DNA from: Gnetum montanum
Lineage: Eukaryota > Streptophyta > Gnetopsida > Gnetales > Gnetaceae
Assembly: GCA_015680685.1 (NCBI GenBank)
Contig: MNCI01017671.1
Location: 3,375 to 23,586, forward strand
Direction: 5' to 3'
Length of the DNA: 20,212 bases
In this document: positions 9,905 through 18,807 of the stretch, piece by piece
Layout: every line of letters starts with the position of its first letter
Position numbering within the stretch: position 1 is the first letter of the stretch
Notes under the pieces: model-generated
Seen by the model: the letters and a program-made list of their open reading frames with translations, nothing else
Databases searched by the model: none
What the model was told of the DNA's origin: nothing
Made by a program: the position numbers and the translations under genes

Positions 9905-10690
9905 TGGTCAATGCCCATTTTTCCTAAATGAAGCTTGCTTAATGATATAGTGGATAGACTCTCTGCTAGTAGACATGTCTCCACTCACATGGATAGAGGT
10001 TAAAACTTGAGCTAGTGCATCCCTATGTGTAGGAGAGGTCATGACCAATTCATACAAGTTTGGTAACATGTTCTTTTGCTAAAGGGATTGTTTGGCTTGG
10101 TCCATCATTGTGAGGAAGCTTTTTCCTTTAGCATGTAACCTCTAGACCTTAGTAGTTCTAACCTTCTCCATCCTTCCTAGATTTGGTGACTTTGGTTTCA
10201 ATCAATTCACCTTGGGTGCCTTGTCCATGGATCTAGTGGATCTTGGGGTAAGTTGTTTCGAAGCCTTTTGTTGTTGGTCACCTTTAGTGTGCTTTGTTAT
10301 TAGTTTGATGACATGTTGTTTTCATCACCATTGTGGTGGTGTTTTATTGCTAACCTCTGAGTTGTGAGCCACTATAGGTTACCTTTTGCCATGGGTTGTT
10401 GTAGGCTTACTTGTTGAAGGCGAAGAAACCTAGATAAAAAATGATTCCCAAGGCTTTGGAAGGTTAGTAACACACGATCTTGGTTGTGGCATTGATGCCA
10501 TTGAAGGTGGGACACATATGACAAAAGGCTTCTTAGGGGCTAGAGGAGGTGGTACCCATGTGACAAATGGCTCTCTAGGCTTTGTGTTTTGGGATCATGA
10601 TAGTACTCTGATGACAAATAGTTCTCTAGGGGTATTAGACCATTCGATTTCCATGAATGAGGCTATAGTATAGGAGTTTTTGTTGGAGCT
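9905..10690 (-). pseudogene. Gag-protease linker of the polyprotein frame
   Basis: This stretch stays in the same frame as gag and protease and contains about ten stops. It is rich in Pro, Lys, Ser and Thr, with two visible internal near-repeats: PREPFVTWVPPPLAPKK and then KPFVICVPPSMASMPQ. Nearer the protease come NMLPNLYELVMTSPTHRDAL and STSRESIHYIIKQASF. The linker resembles the variable region between gag and protease in Tat/Ogre-like elements. No catalytic domain is seen. Confidence 0.65.
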
Positions 10691-12760
10691 TGCAAAGTTG
10701 GTTTCATTCAACACTAACTCATCATGGTCTATCATCTTCTAGAGGTCATCCTTTAATGCTAGGAAAAAATCAATATCATGACCAGCCATTTGATGATAAT
10801 GCCAATACCTATCCAGTCTAAAGTACTTCGGTAGCTTTAGATCATCTTTGGTAGCTATCATTGGGTCTCTAGCTATGTCACATAGACAATCATGCCTCTT
10901 ATGAACCTCCATAGATAGTTGCTTATGTTGTATATGGTTGTTTCCAAGGAACTATTTGAGAAGCTTAGAGAGATTTAGAGGCAACCTTGTGTACTTAAAC
11001 CTATCCTTCCACCCAAAGTTTGGTCTCAGTTGATTCAAGGTGTAGAAAGTTGATGGTTGGAATGAGTTGGAAGATTTGTTACATGATGGTGAGCCTCATC
11101 TCTTCCCTTGTTCTAAGTCTTTTACTACTACAGCAACAATTGTATGTTCATGCTTGGTTTTTTCCTTATCCCTTCTTTCATGTTGATTTTTATAGGTCAT
11201 GTAGGCTAGATTGTTACTTGCCTCAGCCACCTCCTTAATGTTCTTGGTTTGTGAGAAGGCTTGGCTTAGTAACTGAGGCTCTAGATAGTAAATCCTCAAC
11301 TTAATAAAGGCATTTACTACTCCCTTGTAGATGGATAAGAGGTGAGTTTTAACAATAGGCTCTAGAATCTCATTAAGTGTTGAGTTCCATCTTTGAATGA
11401 ACCTTTTAACTAGTTCAAGTGGTCCTTGCATCACCTTCATCAATTGATCCAATGTTACATCTAGCTTCAAGTTGTATCTGAAGTGGTTAAAAAATTGGTC
11501 TATTAAGTTTTCATGGGAAGAGATGGAACCTCTAGACAAGGTTTGATACCAATCTAGAGTCTTTCCCTTTAGAGACAAGGGAAAAATCTATAATATTATA
11601 TGAGGCCAAGCTTCTAAGAAGAGGTGCTCAAGCCAGAAGGTTACTAGATGTGCATTGGAATCCCTTTCACCATTGTATTTAGTGAAGTTTGAAATAGGAA
11701 AGGCCACATGAAAGGTCATTTGAGGTACCATGGGGCTTATAAGATCATCTTGATAGAAGTCTATAACCTTGACTATCTGAGTTGTACTAGCCTTGACTTT
11801 TCGCAGCTCTTCGATGAGATCTTGGATCATTTGCAAGGCCTAATCCAAGCCTTGGGGCATCTCTATGAATTGTGATATTTGTGTTGATGGTTAAGGTATC
11901 AATTAGGAGGCCTATGACCTCAAAATGGGTTGTGGTATAGAAGGAAGCTGTTGGATCATGATGGTCATACAGGGACCAAACAATAATAAGAAGGTCGAAG
12001 CAAGCACTTGGGGAGTGTAAGGTATAAAGGGTATTTGTAATCCTTGGGTTATTTGGGATTCCACAATGGGGCTCATTGTCATGGAAAATGGTTGAGTGGT
12101 GGTGAGAACCACCAGTGATAACTTTACAAACCAAGGCTATGTGGAAAATGGAATAGATGCAAAAAGGGAGGGTATCTATGGCACAAGTTGTACCTAGTGT
12201 GTGGCTATAACTGGTGTAGTTCCAAACATTGTGGGATACATAGGAGATGATAGTCTAGCCACCTAACCTACAAAAGTAACTAGAGGGGTTGAAGTAACCT
12301 AGGGAGCTATTGTTTGGAATAAACCCCTAATGAAGTTATTAGATTCAAGCTCAACCTAAAACTCATCAGTTTCTTCAGTTTGACTTGCAATACTAAGCTT
12401 CTTAATATGCTCATCCATCTTAATCAAATGAGTTAAAATATGGATGTGGGTACCATTCAAAGGTATTTTGTCATATGAGAAGGGGATATACTCCTTCCTG
12501 TCATGATGGTTACACCCATACTTACATTTGGCTTTAGCTTCCCCACATGGAATGAGTAGACCTGCTTAAATTTTTGCACAAATGAAATTATAATTCCCTT
12601 CATTTATAAGGGAAAAATATGGGCTTTGACCTCTTAGCCTAAGGGATTATCTACATTCAACCATAGCAGGGTCTTTGGGGTCATAGAACCTCACAGCATC
12701 TTGGTTTAATACCATTTCAGTCATGTAAATGGATAAAATTGTTGACTTACTAAAAGACAT
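10691..12760 (-). pseudogene. gag: gag polyprotein pseudogene (Retrotrans_gag)
   Basis: ATG at 12760 starts a single minus-strand frame running through gag without a frameshift, interrupted by numerous stops. An N-terminal part has a Cys/His cluster near residues 72-86 (CKYGCNHH), then a Pro/Gln-rich stretch (12350-11920). The capsid-like core follows: FPISNFTKYNGERDSNAHL, SLKGKTLDWYQTL, SISSHENLIDQFFNHF and VKRFIQRWNSTLNEI, the pattern of PF03732 (PxxxYxGxxDPxxHL, LxGxAxxWYxxL, SIxSWxxLxxxF). A nucleocapsid-like YWHYHQMAGHDIDFF (about 10763-10807) corresponds to the CxYHxxxGHxTxxC knuckle, with Trp and Phe where Cys is expected. Gag would assemble the particle and package RNA. It is preceded by a 5' leader and the PBS-like site and joined in frame to the protease. 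Confidence 0.88.
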
Positions 12761-13218
12761 TATCTATGGATGTTGTATTGACATCTTACTATTTTTTAGT
12801 AAATCTCTTAATAAATTTAATTTTCCAAGGATGCAGTTGGCTATAAATGGAAAGGTAGTAGGAAACTGCTACTAAGTGGTGAGAATGGGAAAAAGGAACA
12901 GTGGTTTACCTACTAGATGAAAATTGGTGTCATAGTAGGAATAGCATTGAATGGAATGACATTAAATGAAATGAAATTAAATAGAATGGCATTGTAGTAG
13001 GAATGGGTGTTTCAATAGATGAAAAATTTACAATAAACAGGAAATTTTCAACATAACCTGACTCTATCTCTACTACCACACCAAGGCTTATGGAAGAAGG
13101 CCTGATGGCCAATGTTGGTTTTAAAGGTATGATGAATTAATGGAAGGATAGAAATGTAGTTGGCTTGGTATTGGGAAAAATGGTTGAAATAAGTTTATGG
13201 CCAAAAATTTGGGTGAAG
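12761..13218 (-). other. Element 5' leader
   Basis: The 458 bp between the PBS and the gag ATG contain no frame I can support. A short low-complexity run of GAATG/AAATG words lies at 12948-12995 and produces spurious small frames. Confidence 0.5.
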
Positions 13219-13236
13219 GTCCTCCTTCTAGTGCCA
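13219..13236 (-). promoter_or_regulatory. Primer binding site candidate
   Basis: The minus strand reads TGGCACTAGAAGGAGGACC starting 6 bases inside the 5' LTR end, preceded by TTTT. It begins with the TGG that pairs with the CCA end of a tRNA. By eye it resembles the Ogre/Tat tRNA-Arg-type site, which begins TGGCGACT and ends GGGGACC, with several substitutions. Confidence 0.5.
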
Positions 13237-14006
13237 AAAAACTATTGGTGCTAAAACTTTTGATTGTTGGAATGGAAAAAAAACTAAAAGATACAAGTGT
13301 TAGAATAGTTTTAATCCTCAATCCCAAGGGCCTCTAAAAAATGGAATTCAAGGTATCCTAGACAGTCTTGCTAATCACCCAAGGATTTATGGACTATAAA
13401 TGGAAATGGCTGTGAAAACGTAAACATAATCATAGATGAAATAAAAAATGTAAATGTAAAAAAAAAATGGCCAAATAGAAAGATAAATGGCTTTAGAAAT
13501 GGAAATGAAAATGGTATTATAGTTGCAAATCTGAAATGAAAACAAGTATTGAAATTGAAATGTAAACTAAAACTTGCATAACATGGATAATAAACTTTAT
13601 AAAAAATAAAGAAGAAAGGTTCATGAACTATAGGTTTTATGCCAAAAGCATAAGAAGTTACTTGCAAAAGCTCGAAGTCCATTGGAGAAGGCAAGCTACA
13701 TCCTACTACAACTCCACAATTTTCTTTCTTCCCAGATCCAGTTTTCAACAACTTTCTATCGATTTTCACCAAGGTCTACAATGTGACAATGGAATTGGTA
13801 TTGCGCTTTTGGAGTAATGGAAGCTACATGGAACTCTTTGTGCCTATCATAGTACTATTTTCTACTATCAAACAATGTTGCAAGGTGAGGTTGTAATGGG
13901 CTTTGGTGGTTGTGGAAGTGCAAAAATTACTACTGTGAAAGTTGTAAAATGCCAAAGTTCAAAAATGCTAAAAATTTGGGAACCTAAAAATAGTGTTCAT
14001 GTTGGA

Positions 14007-14014
14007 TTTTTATA
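14007..14014 (-). promoter_or_regulatory. TATA-like box in the 5' LTR
   Basis: The minus strand reads CCCTATAAAAATCC. Its conservation with 2630-2636 makes it the best core-promoter candidate for the element. The gag ATG lies about 1.25 kb downstream. Confidence 0.4.
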
Positions 14015-14135
14015 GGGTAGGGTTGCTATTTTTGGATCTGTGCATAAATACCCTAATTTTTAACAAATTGGTGTCAATGTCCAGGTTATAACAATATTCT
14101 CCCAATGTAGTTACTATTTGTGGTAAGTCTATAAT

Positions 14136-14360
14136 GGAATATGGCCACAAAACCCATCCGTTTACTATAAATAGTAAATAGACTTTTTTGACTACACTAG
14201 AACCATCCTTATTACACTACCCTTGGTCAATAATCATCTACTTTTAGCATAATTGTCATTTATAGTAAGTTTGAAAATGGGCTAAAACCATAAAAGCCAT
14301 CCATTTACTATAAATAGTAAATGGATTTTTGTGACTACGCTAGCACCATTCTTACTACAC
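14136..14360. repeat. Duplicated palindrome block in the 5' LTR
   Basis: This is the counterpart of 2761-3000. Its second palindrome (14299-14326) is the perfect one, while in the 3' LTR the first copy is perfect, so the two palindromes have decayed independently since insertion. Confidence 0.75.
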
Positions 14361-14917
14361 TAATATTAGTGGACTATGCTAAGGTTGTTGGAAAATGTCA
14401 AAAGTGGTGGAAAATGTGCAAAAAAATTGAAATTGAGGAAATGATGGAATCCATTAGAAAGTGTTATGTCCAGTGAAGAATGTTGTCTACGCTGACCATT
14501 GTTGACTTGGGATGACTACGCTAGTTGTTGCTGGAAGAACAAAAACTTCAACAATCCCAACATTTCACTTCTACTAGGTCTTGGTAGTGATTATGCTAGC
14601 TATTGTGGCTACTGTGACTAATATAGCTACTATGTCTACTAAAAGTGGCTCTAGCATAGTTGGGGCTATAACCCTATGAAAATGCCAATTTTAGCTATTC
14701 CAAAGATATTCTTAGCCTTCCTAGGCACAAATATAGACATTAGGTGCCTTTTTCTATTTGGGAAGTGAGGCAATAATAGCTTTTGAAGCATTTTTTAGCT
14801 TCACAAAGCTGAAATATGTAAGATTGTAGCTCATGGACTACATATCTCACATTTATAAGGAATCCTTACCTCAAGTCAAGAAATGAAGGCTACAACATGA
14901 AATTTGGTGTTGTTTTA

Positions 14918-14922
14918 GTTAG
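14918..14922. repeat. Target-site duplication, right (GTTAG)
   Basis: It differs from the left duplication GTTGG by one base. It is followed by TAAGACAAA, matching TAAAACAAA after the same position in copy 2. Confidence 0.6.
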
Positions 14923-14923
14923 T

Positions 14924-14936
14924 AAGACAAATTGAT
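14924..14936. repeat. 13-bp direct repeat, left of the nuclease pseudogene
   Basis: AAGACAAATTGAT occurs here and, exactly, at 15777-15789. The pair brackets the CCR4-like pseudogene and could be its target-site duplication. Confidence 0.55.
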
Positions 14937-15776
14937 GGAAACATCTTCTTCAAATTAAGTTCATCTTCCAAAGATTCCTTTACACATCCATATTTTAAGA
15001 ATTGATACACACTACTTCCAACTTTTTCATTGAAGTCTCCACAAACAATAAATGGTACTAGATCTATATAACTTAGGAATAACTTATTCTTCAAACTTTC
15101 TTCATTTGCTTAATCAAGTATGCTCCTTGACACAGTCTAACATCTAAACATATGGATTTGGAAATTAAATAAGTGTTAACTATACATACACATCTTCCTA
15201 ATGGAAGCATTTTTAAAATTACTACCAAGGCTATGTGATTTTTTTGAAATCTTAACTATTCTTTCTTTCCCATCTCTTGAAGTTCTGGAATTTCAAAAAT
15301 CATATTCTCTAAACTTCATTCAAATATTTGTACTAATTCAAACTTATCTTTTTTATAAAAGATCGTACAACCATCCATGTTGTGATTTCTATAGTAGGCT
15401 AATCTGTATGGCTCAAAAGAACTTCCACAAAAACCTTTTTGCTTATAAATACCTTTGTATTCCATCTTTTCCAAGTCTAGTTTGAATTGGTATATGTATT
15501 CCCATGGAAAAACTTCTTGTAGGCATAAAACATCAACATTTAACTCTTTTAATTATTTTAAAATGCATGGGTATCAATTTTCATGCCAATCCAAGGCCCA
15601 TGATGGACATACTCAATGTTGTCTCTCACTTGCTAGAGATCTTGCAAGCACATTGTATGTTGCAACTTTCATTCTCTCTTGGACTCTCTTCCAGATTATT
15701 TCTCTTCATGGTATCATACACCTTGTTGAAACAATATTCTGAGTCTCCATGTTGTTTTTCTATATGATTTGGTTGC
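14937..15776 (-). pseudogene. CCR4/nocturnin/Angel-type endonuclease-exonuclease-phosphatase pseudogene
   Basis: Read on the minus strand from about 15705, the motifs of the EEP fold appear in order: MKVATYNVLARSLASERQH, SWALDWHEN, LNVDVLCLQEV (catalytic Glu), LDLEKMEYKGIYKQK, MDGCTIFYKKDKFEL, NHIALVVIL, VCIVNTYL, LDVRLCQGAYLIKQMKK and PFIVCGDFN then SSVYQFL. This is the arrangement of the CCR4 family of mRNA deadenylases and relatives (nocturnin, Angel). At least five in-frame stops and one frameshift (near 15100) kill it. NTHL has become NTYL, and the final SDH motif is absent, so the 3' end is truncated. No introns interrupt the domains, suggesting a retrocopy. No poly-A tail is visible. 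Confidence 0.82.
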
Positions 15777-15789
15777 AAGACAAATTGAT
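15777..15789. repeat. 13-bp direct repeat, right of the nuclease pseudogene
   Basis: This is an exact copy of 14924-14936 (AAGACAAATTGAT). Confidence 0.55.
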
Positions 15790-16383
15790 ATATATTTTCT
15801 TGATTGTTAAAGATTTTTCTGTTTCATCAATTGATCATCAATTAATACATCAACTGATTAATTGATTTACTACCTTGTCTAATTTTAATAATATTTAATG
15901 ATATTATCAACATCTTAATGACCTTTCTACCCCCCATAAGACACTGACTCTAGTAGTATAACTAATGACATGCCATAGGAATCTTAAGACTACTTGCAAA
16001 GGTTATTTTTCCAACAAGGCATGATTAGTTATCCTATGTTATTGACTTTTAAGGCACAGTTTCATAATATCATCAAATTATTAGGTACTTGGATGATAAA
16101 TCTAGCCTCACTATTAAGTTTAGAAGGATGAAAAATGTTGAAAACATATGTTAAAAATAAACATCACATGCTCGAGTTGTGCTAAAATTAAGCTTTTGAG
16201 GGTCTTAAGATACTATATTGGGAAATGGGTAAAAACTAATTTCTAGGGTTCCTTGGAAAAGATCTAACTTTACCATTATGTCTAGAAAGCTGAAATCTAT
16301 AGGAAAAAACTCTTCATTTTCTGAAAAAGACTTTCAAAATCAAAATTTATGGCTTTTAAGGTATAAAACCTTTGGCACAAAAA
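15790..16383. other. Non-coding interval, nothing recognised
   Basis: The sequence is AT-rich. A cluster of ATCAATT/AATTGAT words (15838-15872) forms overlapping small palindromes. A C6 run sits near 15932. I see no frame with homology on either strand. Confidence 0.5.
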
Positions 16384-16511
16384 ACGAGACTTCTCAAGAT
16401 GTCACCCATCCCATTTCTACTCTAGGACAAGTGCATGCATCCACTTGTATTTTATGGTTGATGATCCTAAAACTCAAAGAGAGATATCATGGAACAATGG
16501 ATCATATCCTA
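16384..16511 (-). repeat. 5S rRNA-derived sequence (Cassandra-like or SINE-like relic)
   Basis: On the minus strand, TAGAGTAGAAATGGGATGGG followed by TGACATCTTGAGAAGTCTCG closely follows the 3' half of plant 5S rRNA (GAGTAGTACTAGGATGGGTG, then ACCTCCTGGGAAGTCCTCG), including the box C promoter element. AAGTGGATGCATGCACTTG fits the region AAGTTAAGCGTGCTTGG (box A). The 5' half (GGATATGATC, then GGATCATCA) is recognisable only loosely and is about 9 bases longer than expected. A T6 run follows on the minus strand, as at a pol III terminator. Divergence excludes a functional 5S gene. Cassandra TRIM LTRs carry such a sequence; no second LTR or PBS is seen. Confidence 0.6.
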
Positions 16512-16734
16512 TGGGAGTTTGATGATTATTCCAAATCTAGGAGATGCCCAAGTATTCTTAGTATAATACCAACAACACCTTGGTGCTGGACCACCACATA
16601 AACACTCTATTCCAAAATCCTCCTGGAATACTCTACCAACTAGAAGTGTAAGCTTGGTTTTAAATTGATGCATTTTGCTTATTTTTAGTTTCCATGTTGT
16701 TTACTCTAAGTATTTTCATGCTTTATTTTTGCAG
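16512..16734. other. Short non-coding interval ending in an acceptor-like tract
   Basis: It ends TTTATTTTTGCAG directly before the open part of copy 2 (16735), which looks like a polypyrimidine tract and 3' splice site. Nothing else is recognised. Confidence 0.4.
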
Positions 16735-17004
16735 GGATAGGGTAAACTATGGAGGATTAGCTAAAAATGACCAAACCATGTCTATGATCCCTATAGCTTT
16801 GGAGGAGTTTATACAAGGTGAGGCTAGAAGAGTGCAAGTGCTTAAATAGCTTGGTGATGAGTTCAATATGTATCTTATGCGATATTCTTACGTATACCAA
16901 ACATTGTAGCTACCAATCATGCACATGGATGGTGGGCTCACCGAGACCTAGGAGAACATGTGCCAATTCAACCTAAGATTCCAACTTTTCCTAAGCATGA
17001 TTAG
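16735..17004 (+). pseudogene. C-terminal exon of the unrecognised repeat-family ORF (copy 2)
   Basis: The exon-like segment follows TTTTTGCAG and reads VNYGGLAKNDQTMSMIPIAL and EEFIQGEARRVQVLK, then a TAG where copy 1 has CAA (Gln). LGDEFNMYLMRYSYVYQ follows. A one-base deletion near 16904 shifts the frame; after it, WWAHRDLGEHVPIQPK continues to the shared terminal TAG (17002-17004). It supplies about 25 codons upstream of the part seen in copy 1. The function is unknown. Confidence 0.5.
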
Positions 17005-18532
17005 TGAAATTTATTTAAGTGTAATTAATTATTTTAGCTTTTTTGATTCTTATGGTTTTATGCTTTTATGAGGCTAACATATCAACTATTTTATGCTACA
17101 AATTTCACTCTTTTAATTCACTCTGATATGTTGAACTTATTTCATTATTTTGATGAGGGGATCACCAAATTCATTACTCACATTCAAGGCTTTCCTATGG
17201 TTTTGAGTGTTGATGAGTCTATGTTTAGTGAGCTCTTTGACATATCTTCAAGCAGTGTCAAGGTTTTTGTTAGATTAAGGAAAGATGTAGGACATAGAGT
17301 AAAAATGAAGGCTTGGCTTAATTCTTCTTCTAATGCTACACATTTTTTAGCAAGTATGAAGTTGAGAAAGCAAATGATACTTACCTTCTTTTCTACTCTA
17401 GATCCTTTCCCATGCTACTATCATAATAGAAAATCATAGGAGTTCAATAGGATTGGGCAATGAAGAAGGTTTTAACCAATGGCACTACATTTGGTTAGGC
17501 TACCTTCTTAGTCACTAGGCTACAGGATGAAGTATGAAAACTCTATAATAACCTTGACTCCATATACCACATGCATTTTACATTTTTCTATACATACTTT
17601 AGAAGGTTTTTGAAGTTCATGGTGATTAGGAAGAATGAAAAGTGGGTAGGATACGATGCTTTCCAACTTTTCAAGCCTTGGACTAAACATATCACACAGG
17701 TTATGCATTTTCAAGATCCACTCATGCAAGATGTGAGAAGATTGTTGTTTGTTACCAATAATAATATTTTTGATTTACATGATCATTCCCCTAATCAAAT
17801 GGGGATTGAGACCTATGCTACATGTGATGATGCAAAAAGGATCAAAAGGGTATGCGTAGAGGCAAACGACACTACTAGAGCAAAGATGAAGAAGCCACAT
17901 GTTGAAGCAAACATTCAAGTTCATGATTAGCAAGCACTTAAGAAAATGACAATCAAGCTTAAAAGGGCAAGTCAAGTTGTTGGAGGTAAGTAGATATTTT
18001 TTGTATTTTTTTATTTTTTTAACTTTTATATATTTTTGTTATATTTGTAGTTATATATTCTTGTTGTTAAAAATGTCTACTAATCTTTTTCTATTTTTTT
18101 TATTAGCTTTTGATTATTGTAGGGAGGCAACACAAGTTGGCTACCAAGGCTACCATAGAGGAGAAGCAATGATGCAAGGAAGAGGAGGAGAGGGCATCCA
18201 TGGAGGTTCTAAATATCTTGGATTCCATCTTAGGTGATTTTCCTTCAAAAAGCAACCCTCCGATGGACATGTCTCATGATCTACCTAGTATGTTTTAGGG
18301 ATTTTTTTATATTTTCATTTATTTTAATTTTTTATATTTTAATTTTTTTATTTATGTTGTTATAACTAATGTTGAACTGATATGGCCATTATTGAATGTG
18401 AACCTCCTCCAGAAGCATCTACATCCACATTCTATTCTAAACCTTGGGTGGAGGCCCTAAATAAGATGGAATTTATGAAAGAAATGATGGATGACATGGT
18501 TAATAGGTTACAGTAGATAGCTCCTAACTTTG
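16811..18532 (+). repeat. Dispersed repeat, copy 2 (partner of 1-1874)
   Basis: It is collinear with copy 1 apart from a deletion of about 170 bp near 17110. It continues uninterrupted past 18532, where copy 1 is split by the retrotransposon, and so represents the empty insertion site (TTTGGTAAAACAAA). Confidence 0.85.
17068..18532 (+). pseudogene. Decayed multi-exon ORF of unknown family (copy 2)
   Basis: The first part (17068-17440) reads TKFITHIQGFPMVLSVDES and RLRKDVGHRVKMKAWLNSSS without a stop. The next (about 17490-17985) carries FLVTRLQDE, KWVGYDAFQLFKPWTKHIT and CDDAKRIKRVCVEAND. Intron 1 (17986-18122) and intron 2 (18288-18394) match copy 1. The exon between them reads ERASMEVLNILDSILGDF, and the third, 18395-18532, SKPWVEALNKMEFMKEMMDD. 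A donor GGTAAAAC follows at 18532. Stops occur at single positions, several of them TAG in place of probable Trp or Gln. The likely continuation is 18656-19643. No known domain is recognised. Confidence 0.55.
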
Positions 18533-18655
18533 GTAAAACAAACATTTTTATTTTGCATTTTTCTATGTTTTTATGTATTTTCATGTTATATGGCTACATA
18601 AATTTAGTATTTTTTTTATGTTTTCGTGGTCTTAATATTTTTGGTTATCGCATTT
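18533..18655 (+). other. Probable intron 3 of copy 2
   Basis: It begins GTAAAACA after the exon-3 frame and is T-rich. The acceptor is not certain; a CCAAAG near 18661 and other AG dinucleotides are possible. The corresponding donor in copy 1 was hit by the LTR element. Confidence 0.35.
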
Positions 18656-18807
18656 TCCAAAGTAAAATGGACCCCTCGTGAGACTTTGAATTTTATGAGT
18701 TCTTTGAACTTTCTTCCAATGTTGAGAACGTTCCAAAAAGGTGGTATGAAGGGGCCATAAAATATACTACATATTATGCAAAAACATTTTGGGAGTCCTA
18801 ATATTCG
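18603..18807 (+). repeat. Left arm of a perfect 205-bp inverted repeat
   Basis: Every base equals the reverse complement of 19363-19567. The 555-bp spacer is 18808-19362. This arm lies within continuous coding-like sequence of copy 2, so it is the original one. Confidence 0.95.

Larger units (their letters stand above)
1875..14917 (-). mobile_element. Ty3/gypsy LTR retrotransposon, minus strand, lacking a recognisable RT/RNase H/integrase core
   Basis: The element is about 13.0 kb, with direct LTRs of 1664 and 1675 bp, matched 5-bp target duplications, a primer-binding-site-like sequence beside the right LTR and a purine-rich tract beside the left LTR. Read on the minus strand the order is 5' LTR, leader, gag-protease frame, repeat-rich non-coding DNA, C-terminal integrase remnant, 3' untranslated region, 3' LTR. 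The integrase tail (KKGDLALK, WEGPF) and the protease tail (LILGRPWL) are typical of plant Ty3/gypsy elements. The PBS and protease resemble the Tat/Ogre branch, but I cannot place it by phylogeny without RT. It is inserted in the plus-strand repeat at the splice donor after exon 3 of copy 1. It is certainly old and non-functional. Confidence 0.9.
13243..14917 (-). repeat. 5' LTR of the gypsy element
   Basis: It is the partner of 1875-3538. Substitutions and small indels are scattered throughout, so identity is roughly 80-85 % by eye. The terminal dinucleotides have decayed: plus-strand TA at 13243 in place of TG and TA at 14917 in place of CA. It holds the same A-rich tract, TATA-like site (14007-14014) and duplicated palindromes (about 14157-14184 and 14299-14326, the latter with perfect 12-base arms). 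Confidence 0.87.

Noticed and set aside
11787-12134. A 115-codon minus-strand frame overlapping gag
   Set aside because: It is out of frame with gag, whose frame carries the recognisable motifs.
9590-12760. Stop-codon reassignment (TAG read as Gln) in the gag-pro frame
   Set aside because: All three stop codons occur in the frame, the protease also has a frameshift, and the LTRs are strongly diverged, so pseudogene decay is sufficient.
13371-13772. A 133-codon minus-strand frame rich in Phe and Ser
   Set aside because: It lies in the LTR over an A-rich low-complexity tract; its counterpart in the other LTR is broken and composition explains it.
15201-15767. Plus-strand reading frames of 87-95 codons
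   Set aside because: They are antisense shadows of the nuclease pseudogene, whose ordered motifs lie on the minus strand.
16278-16601. A 107-codon plus-strand reading frame
   Set aside because: It runs antisense through the 5S-like sequence and shows no domain; it is most likely a chance frame.
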